From NCBI GenBank assembly GCA_907163375.1, contig CAJQUW010012905.1, positions 52,610 through 116,609 on the forward strand: DNA of 64,000 nt, given 5' to 3'. Origin of the DNA: Prostheceraeus crozeri. Lineage: Eukaryota; Platyhelminthes; Polycladida; Euryleptidae. The translations under genes were made by a program, and so were the position numbers. Below, piece after piece: positions 11,574 to 22,866 of the stretch (its first letter is position 1; each line of letters begins with the position of its first letter). The notes under the pieces were generated by a model. That model was not told the DNA's origin and ran no database searches. It was given only the letters and a program-made list of their open reading frames with translations.

Positions 11574-12387
11574 AAAAACACTGATGTGTTTTGGCACTTT
11601 TATCATGTGATGATTTCACGAGAAAAATTCCATAACTAGGACTTGTCAGCAGACCTGTCAATACGTCCAAAGTTGACGCGCGAAACACAGAGGCTGAGGG
11701 TCATAGATGTTTAAGAAGTGTTGAAGTATTTATCCGATAGATGAGTGTTTGCAGGCGTGAATGCAAATTCAGTTCAAAAGATGTGCACGTGCTGGCGCTG
11801 GCGTAATAAATTATCTGATAGCTAAAATCAGAACACGAGGCCTTTCGTCCGCTCTAAGTCGCGTGTTGACGCCACAGACCTAGGATTAGGGAAAGACTGC
11901 CTGCTTTTATTCTTCATTCACCGTTATTTGCGCTGAAGCCCGATTTTTTGTTTACATCGACGGAACGCTGAAAATACTTGGGCAAGAAGTTGGAGTTAGC
12001 CAGCGGCAAAACATGAAAGATCGGTATATGACAATGTTTGAATTGAATTACATCATGGAATATCCTGTTTAATTGCTAAATTACCAAATGTGTTACACCT
12101 CAGGCATGTAGCAAGTTTAGAGGATGCTGATAAAATCAAAATTTCACGCCCACATCTTGCTTTTATCATTGAAGTAAATAATGTAACTGATAATTTTATA
12201 CTTGACTGAAATTATTCAGAAGATGTTTTCTGTAGTGTTCCTCGCTATGACGCATATCAGACACATATTTTGATTCATCAACCTATACTCAGCACCCGAA
12301 ACCAAGGAAGAAATGGAGAAGTAGAAACAGCCAAAGCGCAAAAGTGGCATGTCCTTGAAACTATATTCACATTGACTTGAAGTTAGC
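11574..12387. other. Non-coding stretch with part of an interspersed repeat
   Basis: 11821-11904 recurs inverted at 17297-17522, where it is split by a small foldback element. Otherwise nothing is recognised up to the LTR element. Confidence 0.45.
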
Positions 12388-12392
12388 GCTCG

Positions 12393-12678
12393 TGTAGTAG
12401 ATTTCCCTCAGTAGACTTCTTACACTCACACCTGCGGTACAAATAAAAACTACTCGGTTGTGAGAATCAGTCTCTCTTCACGTTGTAGCAAGCCACACAA
12501 AGCAGGTCTAATGATGGGTCATTTAGACCTGGGAATTTTACTTGGGAAAGCGTCAGTGCATGAACTTACGTAATCAACACACAAAAGGAAATAGGACGAT
12601 GGGGAACAGGACATCGCCACCAACGGGAGAGTTGCGTAACATCAGACCAGATTAGTCAGAGCACGATATATTCTTACA
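12393..12678 (-). repeat. 3' LTR of the LTR element
   Basis: 286 bp, TG...CA ends, preceded on the plus strand by target duplication GCTCG at 12388-12392. A short purine-rich AGGTGGCGA tract abuts it on the internal side, placed like a polypurine tract. Confidence 0.92.
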
Positions 12679-13055
12679 TCGCCACCTGATCTCAAAATCA
12701 AAATACAAAAAGGATAAATTCTCTGTCTTCTCGTAAGAGAACAAAAGCGCAAGTCTAGTAACAGATTGCTCAGACCCAGTTATTGATTAGCTTATGATAC
12801 AGTCAAATATAATTGCACTAACGATCGCACACAAGAAAATAATCACATATCGTAATCCGAACTCGAAGATCTCCACGGTTGTACTGTGACTCGCTCACTG
12901 TGGCGCAGAGCAGGTAGTTCATCCAAATCCGAATCATCGCTTTCGTCACCATCTTGTTCGTTGTTGGCATCCAAAGAATCGAGGTGGATCTTTCTGATAT
13001 CAGCAACATGACGATGAACTCCATCGTCAGTAACAGTTGTAATCGTTCCTTGTGG

Positions 13056-13481
13056 TCACTTATCCGTGCATCTCACATTCGGTGGTTTCACATAGACTTT
13101 TTCTCCCTCCTGGTAAGGGGTATTCGTAATTTTCTGCCTTAGAATGACGACCGGACCTAAAGGACATCTCCATCTACGGCGGAACAACCGCTGTTGTGGG
13201 GAAGTTGTCGTATCTTGGCCTTCCAAAGGTAAATAGTTATACCAGAACACAGCCGTAAGAGGAGATTCACCAGTTCGTGCGGCCATTCGTTTCACTGTTC
13301 TATGATGGCGCTCAATGATTCCATTTCCAGACGCTCGGTACGCAGCTCGATAGATAACATTCACGCCCCATTCATTGCATGCCATAACCAATTGATCTGA
13401 CTTGAATGTCGGTGAGTTGTCAAGAAGCAGTTCAGTAGGAGGGCCCATCTCCTGAAACACAGTCGTCAGGGCCTTGACCAC
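13056..13481 (-). pseudogene. Integrase remnant of the LTR element
   Basis: The piece carries the integrase core signature LLLDNSPTFKSDQL, then IYRAAYRASGNGIIERHHRT, and a C-terminal part with GEKVYVKPPN. This is the usual D...E core of LTR-element integrases. It is part of the broken element 12393-16179. Confidence 0.8.
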
Positions 13482-13504
13482 AGTCGGAAACGTTCATTCA
13501 GTAA

Positions 13505-14308
13505 ATAGTCCGGCAGCCAGAACGAGTTTCTGCAGGGAACGAGGCCGAAAGTGAGACTTTCACAGAATGATGCACACCTCATAGTCCGGCAGCCAGAGCG
13601 AGTTTGTGCAGGGAACGAGGCCGACAATGAGACTTTCACAGAATGATGTGCACCCTATGCCTACCTCGAATCGGCACGTCTGCCGAGTTCTAGTGAGTTC
13701 CTCTTCTTGTCAGACAGGATCAAAGAAAAACACATACAAATCCAAAGGGACGAGAATTGCAGTTTTTGGCTAAAATGAAGTTTTCTATGTTTTCTCTGAT
13801 TAAACGAAAAGTATTAAGCCCAGAGTCATAATTTTTGACATGTAATGTCTTCAGGTCATTTCCTATGATATGCATGTACTTTTATCATGCATCTAATCGG
13901 GAATGTATGCAAGAATGTGGTTGAATGTGGATAAAGTTGCTCAAAATGTTTGTGTTTGCCGACATTAAGAGGCTCGCCAAATCTAAATGTGTCTAGCTTT
14001 ATAAACATGTTTGCATGAACATAAAAGGAAATGACCTGAAGACATTCCATGCCAAAAATCGAGACTCTAAGCTTAGTACTTTTTGTTTAATCAGAGAAAA
14101 TATAGAAAATTTCATTTTAGCTAAAAACTGCAATCTGCGTCCCATTGGATTTACATGTCTTTTTCTTTGATCTTGTCTGACAAGAAGAGGAACTCACTAG
14201 AACTCGGCAGACGTGCCGATTCGTAGTAGGCATAGGGTGCACGTCATTTTGTGAAAGTCTCACTTTCGGCCTCTTTCCCTGCAGAAACTCGTTCTGGCTG
14301 CCGGACTA
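13505..14308. mobile_element. Foldback element nested in the LTR element
   Basis: The left arm (about 13505-13870, starting TAGTCCGGCAGCC) is repeated inverted at about 14025-14308, ending GGCTGCCGGACTA. The spacer between them is ~155 bp. The left arm also holds a local tandem duplication of ~90 bp (near 13510 and 13585). It lies between the integrase and RNase H remains. No coding capacity is seen. Confidence 0.75.
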
Positions 14309-15150
14309 AAATGCTTCCACACTGCAAACCGACTAGGTCCACTGTCTGTCATTGTAAGGCAAAGACTGTCTTTATAATGGGTAACGTCACATGCCAGTCG
14401 GACCCAGTTACGATCGACACTCAATTCTCCTCTATGCCATTGAATAGGGGCCGGATCAATGGAGTTACGACGATCAACAGATTCAACAACATCCTCAACA
14501 CTTTGACGAGTCACACCATCAACACCTGAGTCCTTAAGCAAACTCAAAGTTTTGTCAACATCACAATGTATTTTATCATGTACGGAGGAAATCAGCTCTC
14601 TATTGGCTTGCGCATCACCAGAAGAGACACAACACACTGATCCTTTCAGCCATTCTTTAGGCACCCGCGTCAAACGATCAGCTTTATTGCTGGCTGATTT
14701 AACAAGAACTGGAGTAATGTTCAACTCACATTCTTTAGTGATATCGGATAGGAGACCTAAACGCCGCCGGACCAGCGCTTCTCCGATTCCTTGCGTCCAC
14801 AATCTGCTCTTCTCTGTAATCATATTCTTTATCCACGCATAAACAGTACTTGAGTCGGTTATCACTTCCACGTCAGTCAGGTTCCAGGCAACAGCCATAT
14901 TCACTCCCTTCAGTATGGATTCCAACTCAGCCAAGTTTATGTGCGTCGCGTCGTCTTCACGCCTCAGCCAACAACCGTCTTCCACTATCTCACCATGTAC
15001 TTCGACACATGCCCCAATTGCTAGGCTACTGGCGTCACACCACACACGCCCGACTCTAGTGTCTGGCACAGTCCATATCCCACTGACCGGATCTCTCTCA
15101 CACACTCGCCTCCATAGATCCATTGCTAACTTGAGTGTATTGTCATCCAA
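14260..15150 (-). pseudogene. RNase H region remnant of the LTR element
   Basis: RNase H motifs appear in order: VWCDASSLAIGACVE, then NLAELESILKGVNMA, then VITDSSTVYAWI, then ASNKADRLTR. This is the usual RNase H position between reverse transcriptase and integrase. Part of the broken element 12393-16179; the foldback element abuts its C-terminal side. Confidence 0.8.
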
Positions 15151-15278
15151 CTACTTCTCGTCCCACTTCGCTGTACCATTGCATAATCTCTTTATAAACG
15201 AGCAACATGGTCTGAGCAACGAACCAACTGGAAAATGTCCCACTAATTTCCCACAGAACGAGAATAGATCATGCTTTG

Positions 15279-15572
15279 TCATATCGGCTGAAGGAGCTCA
15301 GTAACATTGTCCCTCCTCCACTTAAGCTGACCGTCGGCTTCATAAATCCGCAACCCGAGCACTCTAGCACCCGACAAAGTTTCCACAGGTTTCACTTCCA
15401 ACCCAAACTTTACCAGCAATCTTTCCATGCGATCAGCACTCACTACATTTTCGTTGATAACAATATCATCTATGCATGAATCACATCTTTTCCCGACAGT
15501 CTTCTTCCTCTTCATATGGGTGCGAATGTCTTTGCCAGTCAAGTTCTTCGTTACCTTAGGATATGTTCTCAT
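15279..15572 (-). pseudogene. Reverse transcriptase remnant of the LTR element
   Basis: A ~97-codon piece with a catalytic box like CIDDIVI and a following GLEVKPVE...RVLGLRIYE segment typical of the palm/thumb transition. It lies directly upstream of the RNase H piece on the same strand. Confidence 0.7.
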
Positions 15573-15893
15573 CTGCCGTATGCCATTGTTAAAGTTAAAA
15601 GCACGTTTAAAGTTTTTGTGAAACGCGGATATGAAGCCTGCAAGTTAATCAAATGTATGGAGAGACTGTTGAAAAAGCATTTTTCAGTTTTGTTCAAATT
15701 TGGTTTGCAGTCAGCCAGAGAATTTTGTATTTTGTGTGGCTTCATTTAGGAGTGTTCTTCTTTTATATTACCCGATGACCGGCGTGAATGCTTTCAACCG
15801 CCCTTTTCAGGGCTACACTTATTTAGTATTTATTGAGTTTCTATTGTATATCATTGTTCATTCGAAGTGCACTAACCTGACTTTTCCCATAAT

Positions 15894-16179
15894 TGTAGTA
15901 GATTTCCCTCAGTAGACTTCTTGCACTCACACCTGCGGTACAAATAAAAACTACTCGGTTGTGAGAATCAGTCTCTCTTCACGTTGTAGCAAGCCACACA
16001 AAGCAGGTCTAATGATGGGTCATTTAGACCTGGGAATTTTACTTGGGAAAGCGTCAGTGCATGAACTTGCGTAATCAACACACAAAAGGAAATAGGGCGA
16101 TGTGGAATAGGACATCGCCACCAGCGGGATAGTTGCGTAACATCATACCAGATTAGTCAGAGCACGATATATTCTTACA
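15894..16179 (-). repeat. 5' LTR of the LTR element
   Basis: 286 bp, about 97% identical to 12393-12678, followed on the plus strand by target duplication GCTCG at 16180-16184. Confidence 0.92.
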
Positions 16180-16184
16180 GCTCG

Positions 16185-17296
16185 TCTTTATTTAGGTATC
16201 TCATGAGCCCAGAACTCTTGACTATGGTTTTATAAAATGTCTCGCTTAATATTGGTTAAGTTTACAAAAAATATAAATTAAACCTTCTAATAAAAATGAT
16301 TAAACTAGAATATTTTACACTTGTAAAATGATTCCATATATTAAAATTATTCGACTTTTACTCCTATATTTTGCTTGCTTTGTCACCATGCAAATTCTCA
16401 TGAAGCAATGTCTAGCAAGTAGGGTTTTTGAGCTAGCGGCATTTTTTCAAGTTTTTGATGAGCGAGCGAAAAAAATATACTGTGAGAGAAAAATTGAGCG
16501 AGCGTTGATTTTTTGTCTTCAACGAGCGATCGAGCGAGCCATTTTTAGAAAAAACAAAAAAAGATCAGATAATGTAAAAAGCGAAATATCTTAAAAGTCT
16601 GAAAAATGCTTTCTAGGACATTTTCATTTGTCCACGCATAGTTTACGGCAAGTTAACGCAAGTTAACGGCGGCGACCTCTGTGTTATATTATATATGAAC
16701 AGGTTTGATAAGCAATTAACTGCTTTCAGGTGTAAATGCGCAGTATCACGTAAGAATGAGAAATAGATGTGAAATCTATTGAATGACTGTCAAATTCTTA
16801 CTTACAACTATTCTGATGGGGCATTTGATGAAATGAAATGGATTTACATTGAAAATGTTAATGAATTGCAAGCAAATGATTCACTGATTCTCGCAAATAA
16901 GTTGGGAGTAAAGCATATTCATTGCAAACTGACAATCATGAAGGCGATCAATGATCATATGCCTTTCATAGAAGAAACGTTCATCTATCTATAGAGCGTC
17001 TATAATTGTACTTTAATTTATAAACTTGCCATGCAAAGAGATGCAATTTTATCAAGCTGTAATTACGAAAAGACTGAATAAACACTTGTATTAGAAACCG
17101 TACGTACTGCGTGATTACATATATGAATCGAAATGGTGTAAATGTTCATCTATTATCATGTGAGCTTCTAATTATGATCGTTTTTATCAATTGATAATTG
17201 ACGCCACTCTAATAGTATCCGCCAACTTCTTACCCAAGTATTTTCTGGCGAGTGACACTGTTATGATTTGTTTACCGGCTTCACGTGTTGATGAGA
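16185..17296. other. AT-rich stretch without a recognised gene
   Basis: Short frames only. Near 16455-16535 the word GAGCGAGCG recurs, a degenerate GAGC repeat. No motif or splice structure I would support. Confidence 0.45.
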
Positions 17297-17522
17297 GCAG
17301 GCAGTCTTCCCTAATCCTAGGTCTGTGGTTGACGCGGAACTTGGTGTTTCACAGGAACCAGTTCGTGGTTGGCCTTGGGTTGCCATGGCAATAGCATTGA
17401 TTGCTGTCCACTTACCGTCCATGTCATTGTCCTTGTCTCATACTGCATGTCATCAAGTTACGTTCCTGTGATGAACATCAGTTCCGCGTCACGACTTAGA
17501 AAGGCCTCGTATTCTGATTTTA
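17297..17522. repeat. Interspersed repeat copy with inserted foldback element
   Basis: 17297-17327 and about 17492-17522 match the reverse complement of 11821-11904. Between them, about 17328-17491, is a small palindromic element. It starts TTGACGCGGAACT and ends AGTTCCGCGTCA, with inner inverted words CACAGGAAC/GTTCCTGTG, giving imperfect terminal repeats of ~28 bp around ~110 bp. Confidence 0.6.
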
Positions 17523-18279
17523 AATATCCCTTTGTCTTGAAATATATGAATCGATCCTCTGCACTTGTTTTTCTATACAAATTATCGGATAACAAACTTG
17601 TTAGTTGCGGCGTCTGCCTTATCTCGTATGGTGGACGTGGGCCATAGTTATGTTTGCGAATTGCCTCTTAATATTCATCTGACTCTGTCACTTTTGATTC
17701 TCTTGATATGCCGCGCTGGCTGTCTCATACGACTTACGATAATTACGGTGGGAAGAATTTAGTCATCCTTTTCTGTTTGCATGAGATCAAGAGAATTTTT
17801 CTTGTTCGTGATGCTCATATGATTGAACAGCAAGTAAAATATGAAAAGTGCAGGTTCCGGGATATCCCGATTCCCGAACGAAAATCCCGTCCTGAACCTA
17901 GATCCACAGCCGTCATCCCGATCCCGAACACCCCTACAATTCACCGAACATTCCGACTCATGTTGAATTTCAGACTATATAGAAAATAATGGAGGTTAGG
18001 AACATGAGAAGTTAGAGCTCCAATATTCCAGATGAAGTGAAGCATAGGAAGGGAAATGGCTACCCGTGAACACGAGAAGCGGTTATAACTGTTATGGAAA
18101 CAATGTTGTCTGCAAAATAGTGAAGTCATTAACACCTAGAGACATGAGCTGTTTTAGACCCTCTGACACCTGGTAGGAGGGTCCAATAAACCCCTTGTAC
18201 AAATTCTTAGTTTACCTGCTTGAATCAAAATCTAAGCATTGGGAAAATTGATATTAAGTAAACCAATGATGCTTGCGTG
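17523..18279. other. Non-coding stretch
   Basis: Only short overlapping frames on both strands. A CCCGA/TCGGGAT-rich run at 17858-17930 resembles the one near 10210-10255. Confidence 0.4.
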
Positions 18280-19300
18280 TACACTGTAAATCGTTCAATA
18301 CCAATCACATACGAAGGATGCTTACCAAAATATTTTCTTGGTATATTTCTGCATTCGCTTGTTATATACTTGTATGCTTTTCGTATGTTATTTCAAATGT
18401 GGTATGCTTTACATACTAAAGACATACTAGCAAAATGTTAAAGGAAAGCATCAATCATGTCCAAAGTATGTTGATTTAAGGCCTTTTGTCAATAAAGATC
18501 ACACTAATGTTACTACTATTCTGTAAGTAGTGAGATAATGACATTCAAGCGTCATACTTTCAATACTGAATTCGATTTTAATGCACGTAGGGCAAAGGCA
18601 CTTCATGAATAATCAATAAGTATTCAACCATCAACAATTATGCATTATGTAATTTTGAAATGAAGCATATTATCAATCCGAAATAAAAACACATTATAAT
18701 TCATGAACGCAAAAATAGTTGTGTTTGAGATATATAAGTCAACATGATTTCACGAAAGATATCGTTTGAGTGAATAGATGTTCATGAACTTAGTTCATAA
18801 AGTAGGTAGAGCTAACTAACCACCGTGTTAATGTTGCTAGCTAGACAAGTAGCAACGACGACAACCTCGTGGAGCATAAAATTCACAATAAATCTAATCT
18901 AGTTAACTATCACTACATGAAACAAAAAATAGTCATGACTGGTATTATCGGAAAAAGTTATTTGACAGTAGTATGTAATACATGTATTTTTTGCTATGTG
19001 ACTTAAAGCTGCACATATAAAATGCATACCAGGGACATACGAATAGGGATGAATTTGCATCGGGTCTCATATATAAAACATGCCAACAACTCGTATTTCA
19101 GTGTAAAACAGCCAATCACAGATAGAATAGTTCGTATCGCTACATACCAATCACATACGAAAGTAATTGGGATGTGGTATGAAAACCATACCAGATCTCT
19201 GTAGACATACGAGAATCTCGTATCAGATGCTAGTTTCAAATTGTATGTGATTTTGGTATATGTCTGTATGTAATTTTCGTATCCAGCGATTTACAGTGTA
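18280..19300 (+). mobile_element. Non-autonomous TA-flanked DNA transposon, copy A
   Basis: 1021 bp running from TACACTGTAAATCG to CGATTTACAGTGTA, so the inverted termini are CACTGTAAATCG and the outer TA matches a TA target duplication. A second copy lies inverted at 23424-24440. Subterminal parts on both sides are dense in CATACGAA and ATACCAAA/TTGGTATG words. No transposase is encoded; overlapping frames on both strands are short. The form fits a Tc1/mariner-type or other TA-targeting MITE. Confidence 0.88.
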
Positions 19301-20316
19301 GCTGATTGAGATATTTGATGTTTTTAGTGTCTTTCAGTCCTCTTAGGAAGCAGATGCGAAAACATGTTCTTGTAAGTCAACACCATTTGGCACAATATCA
19401 GCTGTATTAGGAAGCGGCTTAACAATACTCTACAACAAAACCTCAGATAATTAAATTGCTTGAAATTGATCCATTCCGTGTAGCAGAACCCTGACATTTC
19501 TTCCTTATTGCAAATTTGTTCCTGGCTATCGGATTGCTGCACCTTTAGAACCTCACAACAGCTGTGGAGATTTCAAATTCATCAATTATTACTATAAAAG
19601 ACCAATTCCATATAGCAGCGGACGATTGCTCACAAAACGTTTTTAGTTCTGTAAGCAGCTTGAATATCAACCTAGATCTTGCGGATTTCGCAGACACATC
19701 TGATAGAAATTCTAGGCCGATATTCGTACTACAGCCAATGAGAGAGCAAAAATGGTTAAGATGGGCGCATGACTCCAAGACATCAGCAAAGAATGTATGG
19801 AATGTTGTAAATGATGTAAAGGAGAATTGATGGGCTGTCCCCTTTCACAAATTTTGACTATCTTAGTGTTAAATGTGTAGCAGATGCAATTAATGAGCAT
19901 TTTGCTAATATTTTCATAACCTTAGCTTAATGCGGCTGCCAAATCACCTTGAATCTATTGGTTAATATCGAATTTCTTTTGTCTTCATTTCGCAGCAATG
20001 ATGATTCTCTGCCAAATAATCTGCAAGCCGTGTTCTTAAATTTTAATGGAACTTCTCATATCTAGCTCATATTTAATGCTTGCACTACTTTTAAATTAAC
20101 AGTAGACGATTTACTACACATCTTTATGCGACAGTCGTATATTTTATTCATTTAATCATGAAGGGTAGATGACCTTTCTGAAGTCGGTTGGAATATAATT
20201 CAGATCTCATCAATTCCTTCTGCCCAACTCCGCAAATGTTCAACTTCATTTACTGAAATGACTATAGTCATTTAGATTGAACGATAACTTCTCTGCAACC
20301 ACATTCATTATATATA
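19301..20316. other. Non-coding stretch between two DNA transposons
   Basis: Frames of 62-88 codons on both strands (19545-19830) overlap each other and show no motif. Confidence 0.4.
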
Positions 20317-20340
20317 CCGGGTGTCCGGGAAGTCGCGCAC
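20317..20340 (+). repeat. Left terminus of mariner-type element
   Basis: CCGGGTGTCCGGGAAGTCGC follows a TATA run and lies ~270 bp past the transposase stop. GGGTGTCC-type ends are common in this group. I did not find the matching right terminus between 21673 and 22300. Confidence 0.6.
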
Positions 20341-20610
20341 AACTTTAAGAGGCTGTCATTTCCTTCAACTTTATCATATAATCATGTGATTTGTTTTATT
20401 TTGAACCTCATGCTGGGGAATTTGATATGACCCATTTGCTTTCATTACATACTAAATCTAGTTCTATATTTTTGCTTTGATTTGTCAACAACGTTTTTCA
20501 CTAAGTAGACGTTATTAAAATAAGCAATAGTGTTTAAGATAACACTTAACTTGGTCAAAATAACACAGTATTGTGTAAACAAAGAACTTTGAAACAAATA
20601 AAGAATTTAA

Positions 20611-21672
20611 TTACAAATAATGTTCAATGGCGTCGCCTTGACACTCGATCACTGCTTCCAACCTGGACGGCAGATTCAGAATCGATCGCCTCAATTCATT
20701 GGAGTCGATGTTTTCAATTACCGTAATAATCTTTTCCCGCAACTCATTGATACTTGCTGGTTTGAAGCAATGGTACACTCGGTCCTTCACAACACCCCAG
20801 AAGTAATAATCTAGCGGTGTCAGATCCGGTGAATGCGCCGGCCAACGGTTTGGAAAACCTCTAGCGATAATCCTATCATTGGGGAAAACACTTGACAGGA
20901 ATGATCGCGCAACTGTGAAAAAGTGTGGTGGTGCTCCATCTTGCTGGAAAACTGTTGAATCCATGCAATGATGTCTTCTGATCTGAGGGATAACATGGTC
21001 GCGAAGCATGTTGCGGTAATTTTCTCCAGTAACCGTACTCGGAAAGAAAAATGGAGTAAGACGGTACTGTGCGGAATACCCGAACCATACGCATACTTTT
21101 GGAGCATGGATGTCCGTTTCAATGACTTCGCGTGGTTTCTCCGATCCCCAAACAATAGAGTTGTGGCGATTCACATGCCCCGAAATTGAAAAGTACGACT
21201 CATCAGTCCACAGAATTGATTCCAGATCAACCACACCCGACAGCAGGAATCGTGCAAAAGAAACACGATTTTCTTTATCGTCTACAGTTAGTGTTTGGTT
21301 CGTCTGAAGTCTGTATGGGTAGAGGTGCAGTCTGTGTCGTAGGATCTGTTGGACACTGGTTTTAGGGACACCTGTTCTGCGAGCAATCGAACGACAACTG
21401 GCAGCTCCTAGCTCTGGATTCGACTGTTGAGCTTCAAGTTCACCTGCAACTGTCACTTTCCTTTCTTCTTCGAGATTGGGCCTTCCGGATCGTGGCTTGT
21501 CTTTAACTGATCCAGTCTCTCTGAACCGCTGAATCAGGCGTGAGATGGTGGAAGCATTGAAAGGGTCCCTATGATATTCATGAGAAGCCTTGTATGCCCG
21601 CAGTGCTGCAGAAGCAGAGTTGCCATTTGCAAAGTACAGTTTAACCAGTTGAATGCGTGTTTCAAGATCCAT
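20611..21672 (-). CDS. Mariner-type (IS630-Tc1-mariner) transposase, intact frame
   Basis: Moves its own element by cut and paste. I chose ATG 21672 (MDLETRIQ), giving 353 residues; the frame is open a further 30 codons upstream. Domains: an N-terminal helix-turn-helix (DUF4817-like, roughly 1-55), a GRP-type hinge (SGRPNLEEE, ~62-70), a second HTH (~90-112, CRSIARRTGVPKTSVQQ), then the DDE/D core. Catalytic residues are D157 (WTDESYF), D245 (FQQDGAPPH) and D288 (SPDLTPLDYYFWG). The 42 residues between the last two make it unlike classic DD34D mariners. There is no stop or frameshift. The left terminus is visible, but the right one is lost or diverged, so the copy may be coding but immobile. 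Confidence 0.93.
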   Translation of the reverse strand: MDLETRIQLVKLYFANGNSASAALRAYKASHEYHRDPFNASTISRLIQRFRETGSVKDKPRSGRPNLEEERKVTVAGELEAQQSNPELGAASCRSIARRTGVPKTSVQQILRHRLHLYPYRLQTNQTLTVDDKENRVSFARFLLSGVVDLESILWTDESYFSISGHVNRHNSIVWGSEKPREVIETDIHAPKVCVWFGYSAQYRLTPFFFPSTVTGENYRNMLRDHVIPQIRRHHCMDSTVFQQDGAPPHFFTVARSFLSSVFPNDRIIARGFPNRWPAHSPDLTPLDYYFWGVVKDRVYHCFKPASINELREKIITVIENIDSNELRRSILNLPSRLEAVIECQGDAIEHYL

Positions 21673-21838
21673 GACTGCTAGAAGACTAACTTCAGCACAC
21701 GAATTGCGGACACAATTCTTCATGTGATAAGAATTCATACCCAGACCATAGCATATCAACATAACAATGACTGATAAGTGAAATTCGATAATTTAACATA
21801 ATATTGTATAATATTTATATAGTGCATCAATTGTTTTA

Positions 21839-21904
21839 GTAGCATTTGGACTTAGCTGGTAAATTGCTGGTTACTTGGATTTACCAGCTAAGTCTAAAAG
21901 CTAC
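21839..21904. repeat. 66-bp perfect-looking hairpin
   Basis: GTAGCATTTGGACTTAGCTG and on is followed after ~14 bp by its reverse complement ending AGCTAAGTCTAAAAGCTAC. The arms are ~26 bp with two mismatches. It lies 165 bp upstream of the transposase start. It could be a tiny palindromic element or a relic of the transposon's right end. Confidence 0.7.
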
Positions 21905-22311
21905 AAAAATGGACCGATGGAGACAAGAGCAAATCTTTATTTCTATGCTTAAGCCTAGTTTGAATTCTGTCTGACTTGCATTTTTATTTCTATTGACTAA
22001 TATGGTTTCTGTATTATTTTGTATAATATATCTTCATTCCATGAGTAGCTCCCATAGAAGGGAGTGAAACCAGTTGAAATATAATTTGACTTTCCTTGAG
22101 TTTATATCTAATTTATTACTTATTTATTGGCATATTGGTTTCTTGCATTGTTTTCATTATATAAATATACATATTTACAAGTGATGTTGAGTTGTTCATC
22201 GTTTTGTAACTTAAAACAATTTTTTCAGGATTCGCTAAGTTTTTCGATATTGTGCTATTACTTTGCTGTTCAATGATTTAAATGCAATTGCTGACATCCA
22301 TTTTATTATAT
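21905..22311. other. Non-coding AT-rich stretch
   Basis: No frame or motif of note. Confidence 0.4.
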
Positions 22312-22400
22312 AAAAAATACACGACGTTTCGGACTTTGAAACACGGTCCATTCTCAAGTGATGAAAGATAGTGAATGTACAATTCGCTCAAAATTCAAAA
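22312..22400. mobile_element. Possible Penelope-like element end fragment
   Basis: The stretch reads ATACACGACGTTTCGGAC, then GTCCATTCTCAAGTGATG. That is the usual form of PLE untranslated ends, where a CG-TTTCGG word is followed by a TTCTTCA/AAGTG-like word. No coding part is attached. A weak call from pattern alone. Confidence 0.3.
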
Positions 22401-22496
22401 TAACTATCTCTAAAAGCCAATGGAAAATAATGTTGATATCTAAAGTCTTATACCACACAACATAGAAAGTTATGATAAACAACCTTTAATTGTCGT

Positions 22497-22866
22497 GCAA
22501 ATTTTCTCGAGTACGGATGTGATCTGATGTGAAGCGATACATGAAAGAATGCATAGGAAACCAGACCAAAGCATGTTGATCAGTTTGGACTGTGACTGTG
22601 TGATAGAGAAATGACTACGTGGAAATAAGCTATCAAAACAATTATCTTTCACAACTTCCCATTCTCTGATTTTTTAAGAACTGAACTCCATTATCTAAAT
22701 GGAATGACAGATGAATCATTAGAACCAAGAAGAGGATCGGCGTCTGTAAAATAATGAAATTTAAAAGCAAATGTTTTAGTAAAGAATATTCCTGTCTTCC
22801 GTATCTGTCATTATCAGGCTGGGATATCTCGCCCATGTGGCGCTAATGTTTCATAATTATTTCACA
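22497..22866 (-). pseudogene. Duplicated lectin signal-exon segment, copy 2
   Basis: Copy of 9830-10198 in the same orientation. It keeps the signal-like stretch MLWSGFLCILSCIASHQITS but lacks the lectin domain. After SVL the frame runs into unrelated sequence and stops. It also carries small indels in the upstream part. Either a partial segmental duplication of the fucolectin 5' region, or the exon of a paralogue whose remaining exons were lost or lie outside the window. Confidence 0.75.

Larger units (their letters stand above)
12393..16179 (-). mobile_element. LTR retrotransposon fossil
   Basis: A ~3.8-kb element on the minus strand. It is bounded by two 286-bp LTRs (12393-12678 and 15894-16179), each starting TG and ending CA, and flanked by a 5-bp target duplication GCTCG (12388-12392 and 16180-16184). 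Between them are remains of pol in order: reverse transcriptase (15279-15572), RNase H (14260-15150) and integrase (13056-13481). The family is probably Ty3/gypsy-like, but assignment from these pieces is uncertain and BEL/Pao is an alternative. The LTRs differ at about 8 sites (~3%), so it is a fairly recent insertion. The element is broken: pol survives as three separated pieces, no gag is seen, and a foldback element sits inside (13505-14308). Confidence 0.9.

Noticed and set aside
19545-19830. Facing 77- and 88-codon frames
   Set aside because: They overlap on opposite strands and have no motif, acceptor or donor structure.
20820-21307. Extra frames of 60-110 codons on both strands within the mariner transposase
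   Set aside because: They are shadows of the intact transposase and have no motif of their own.
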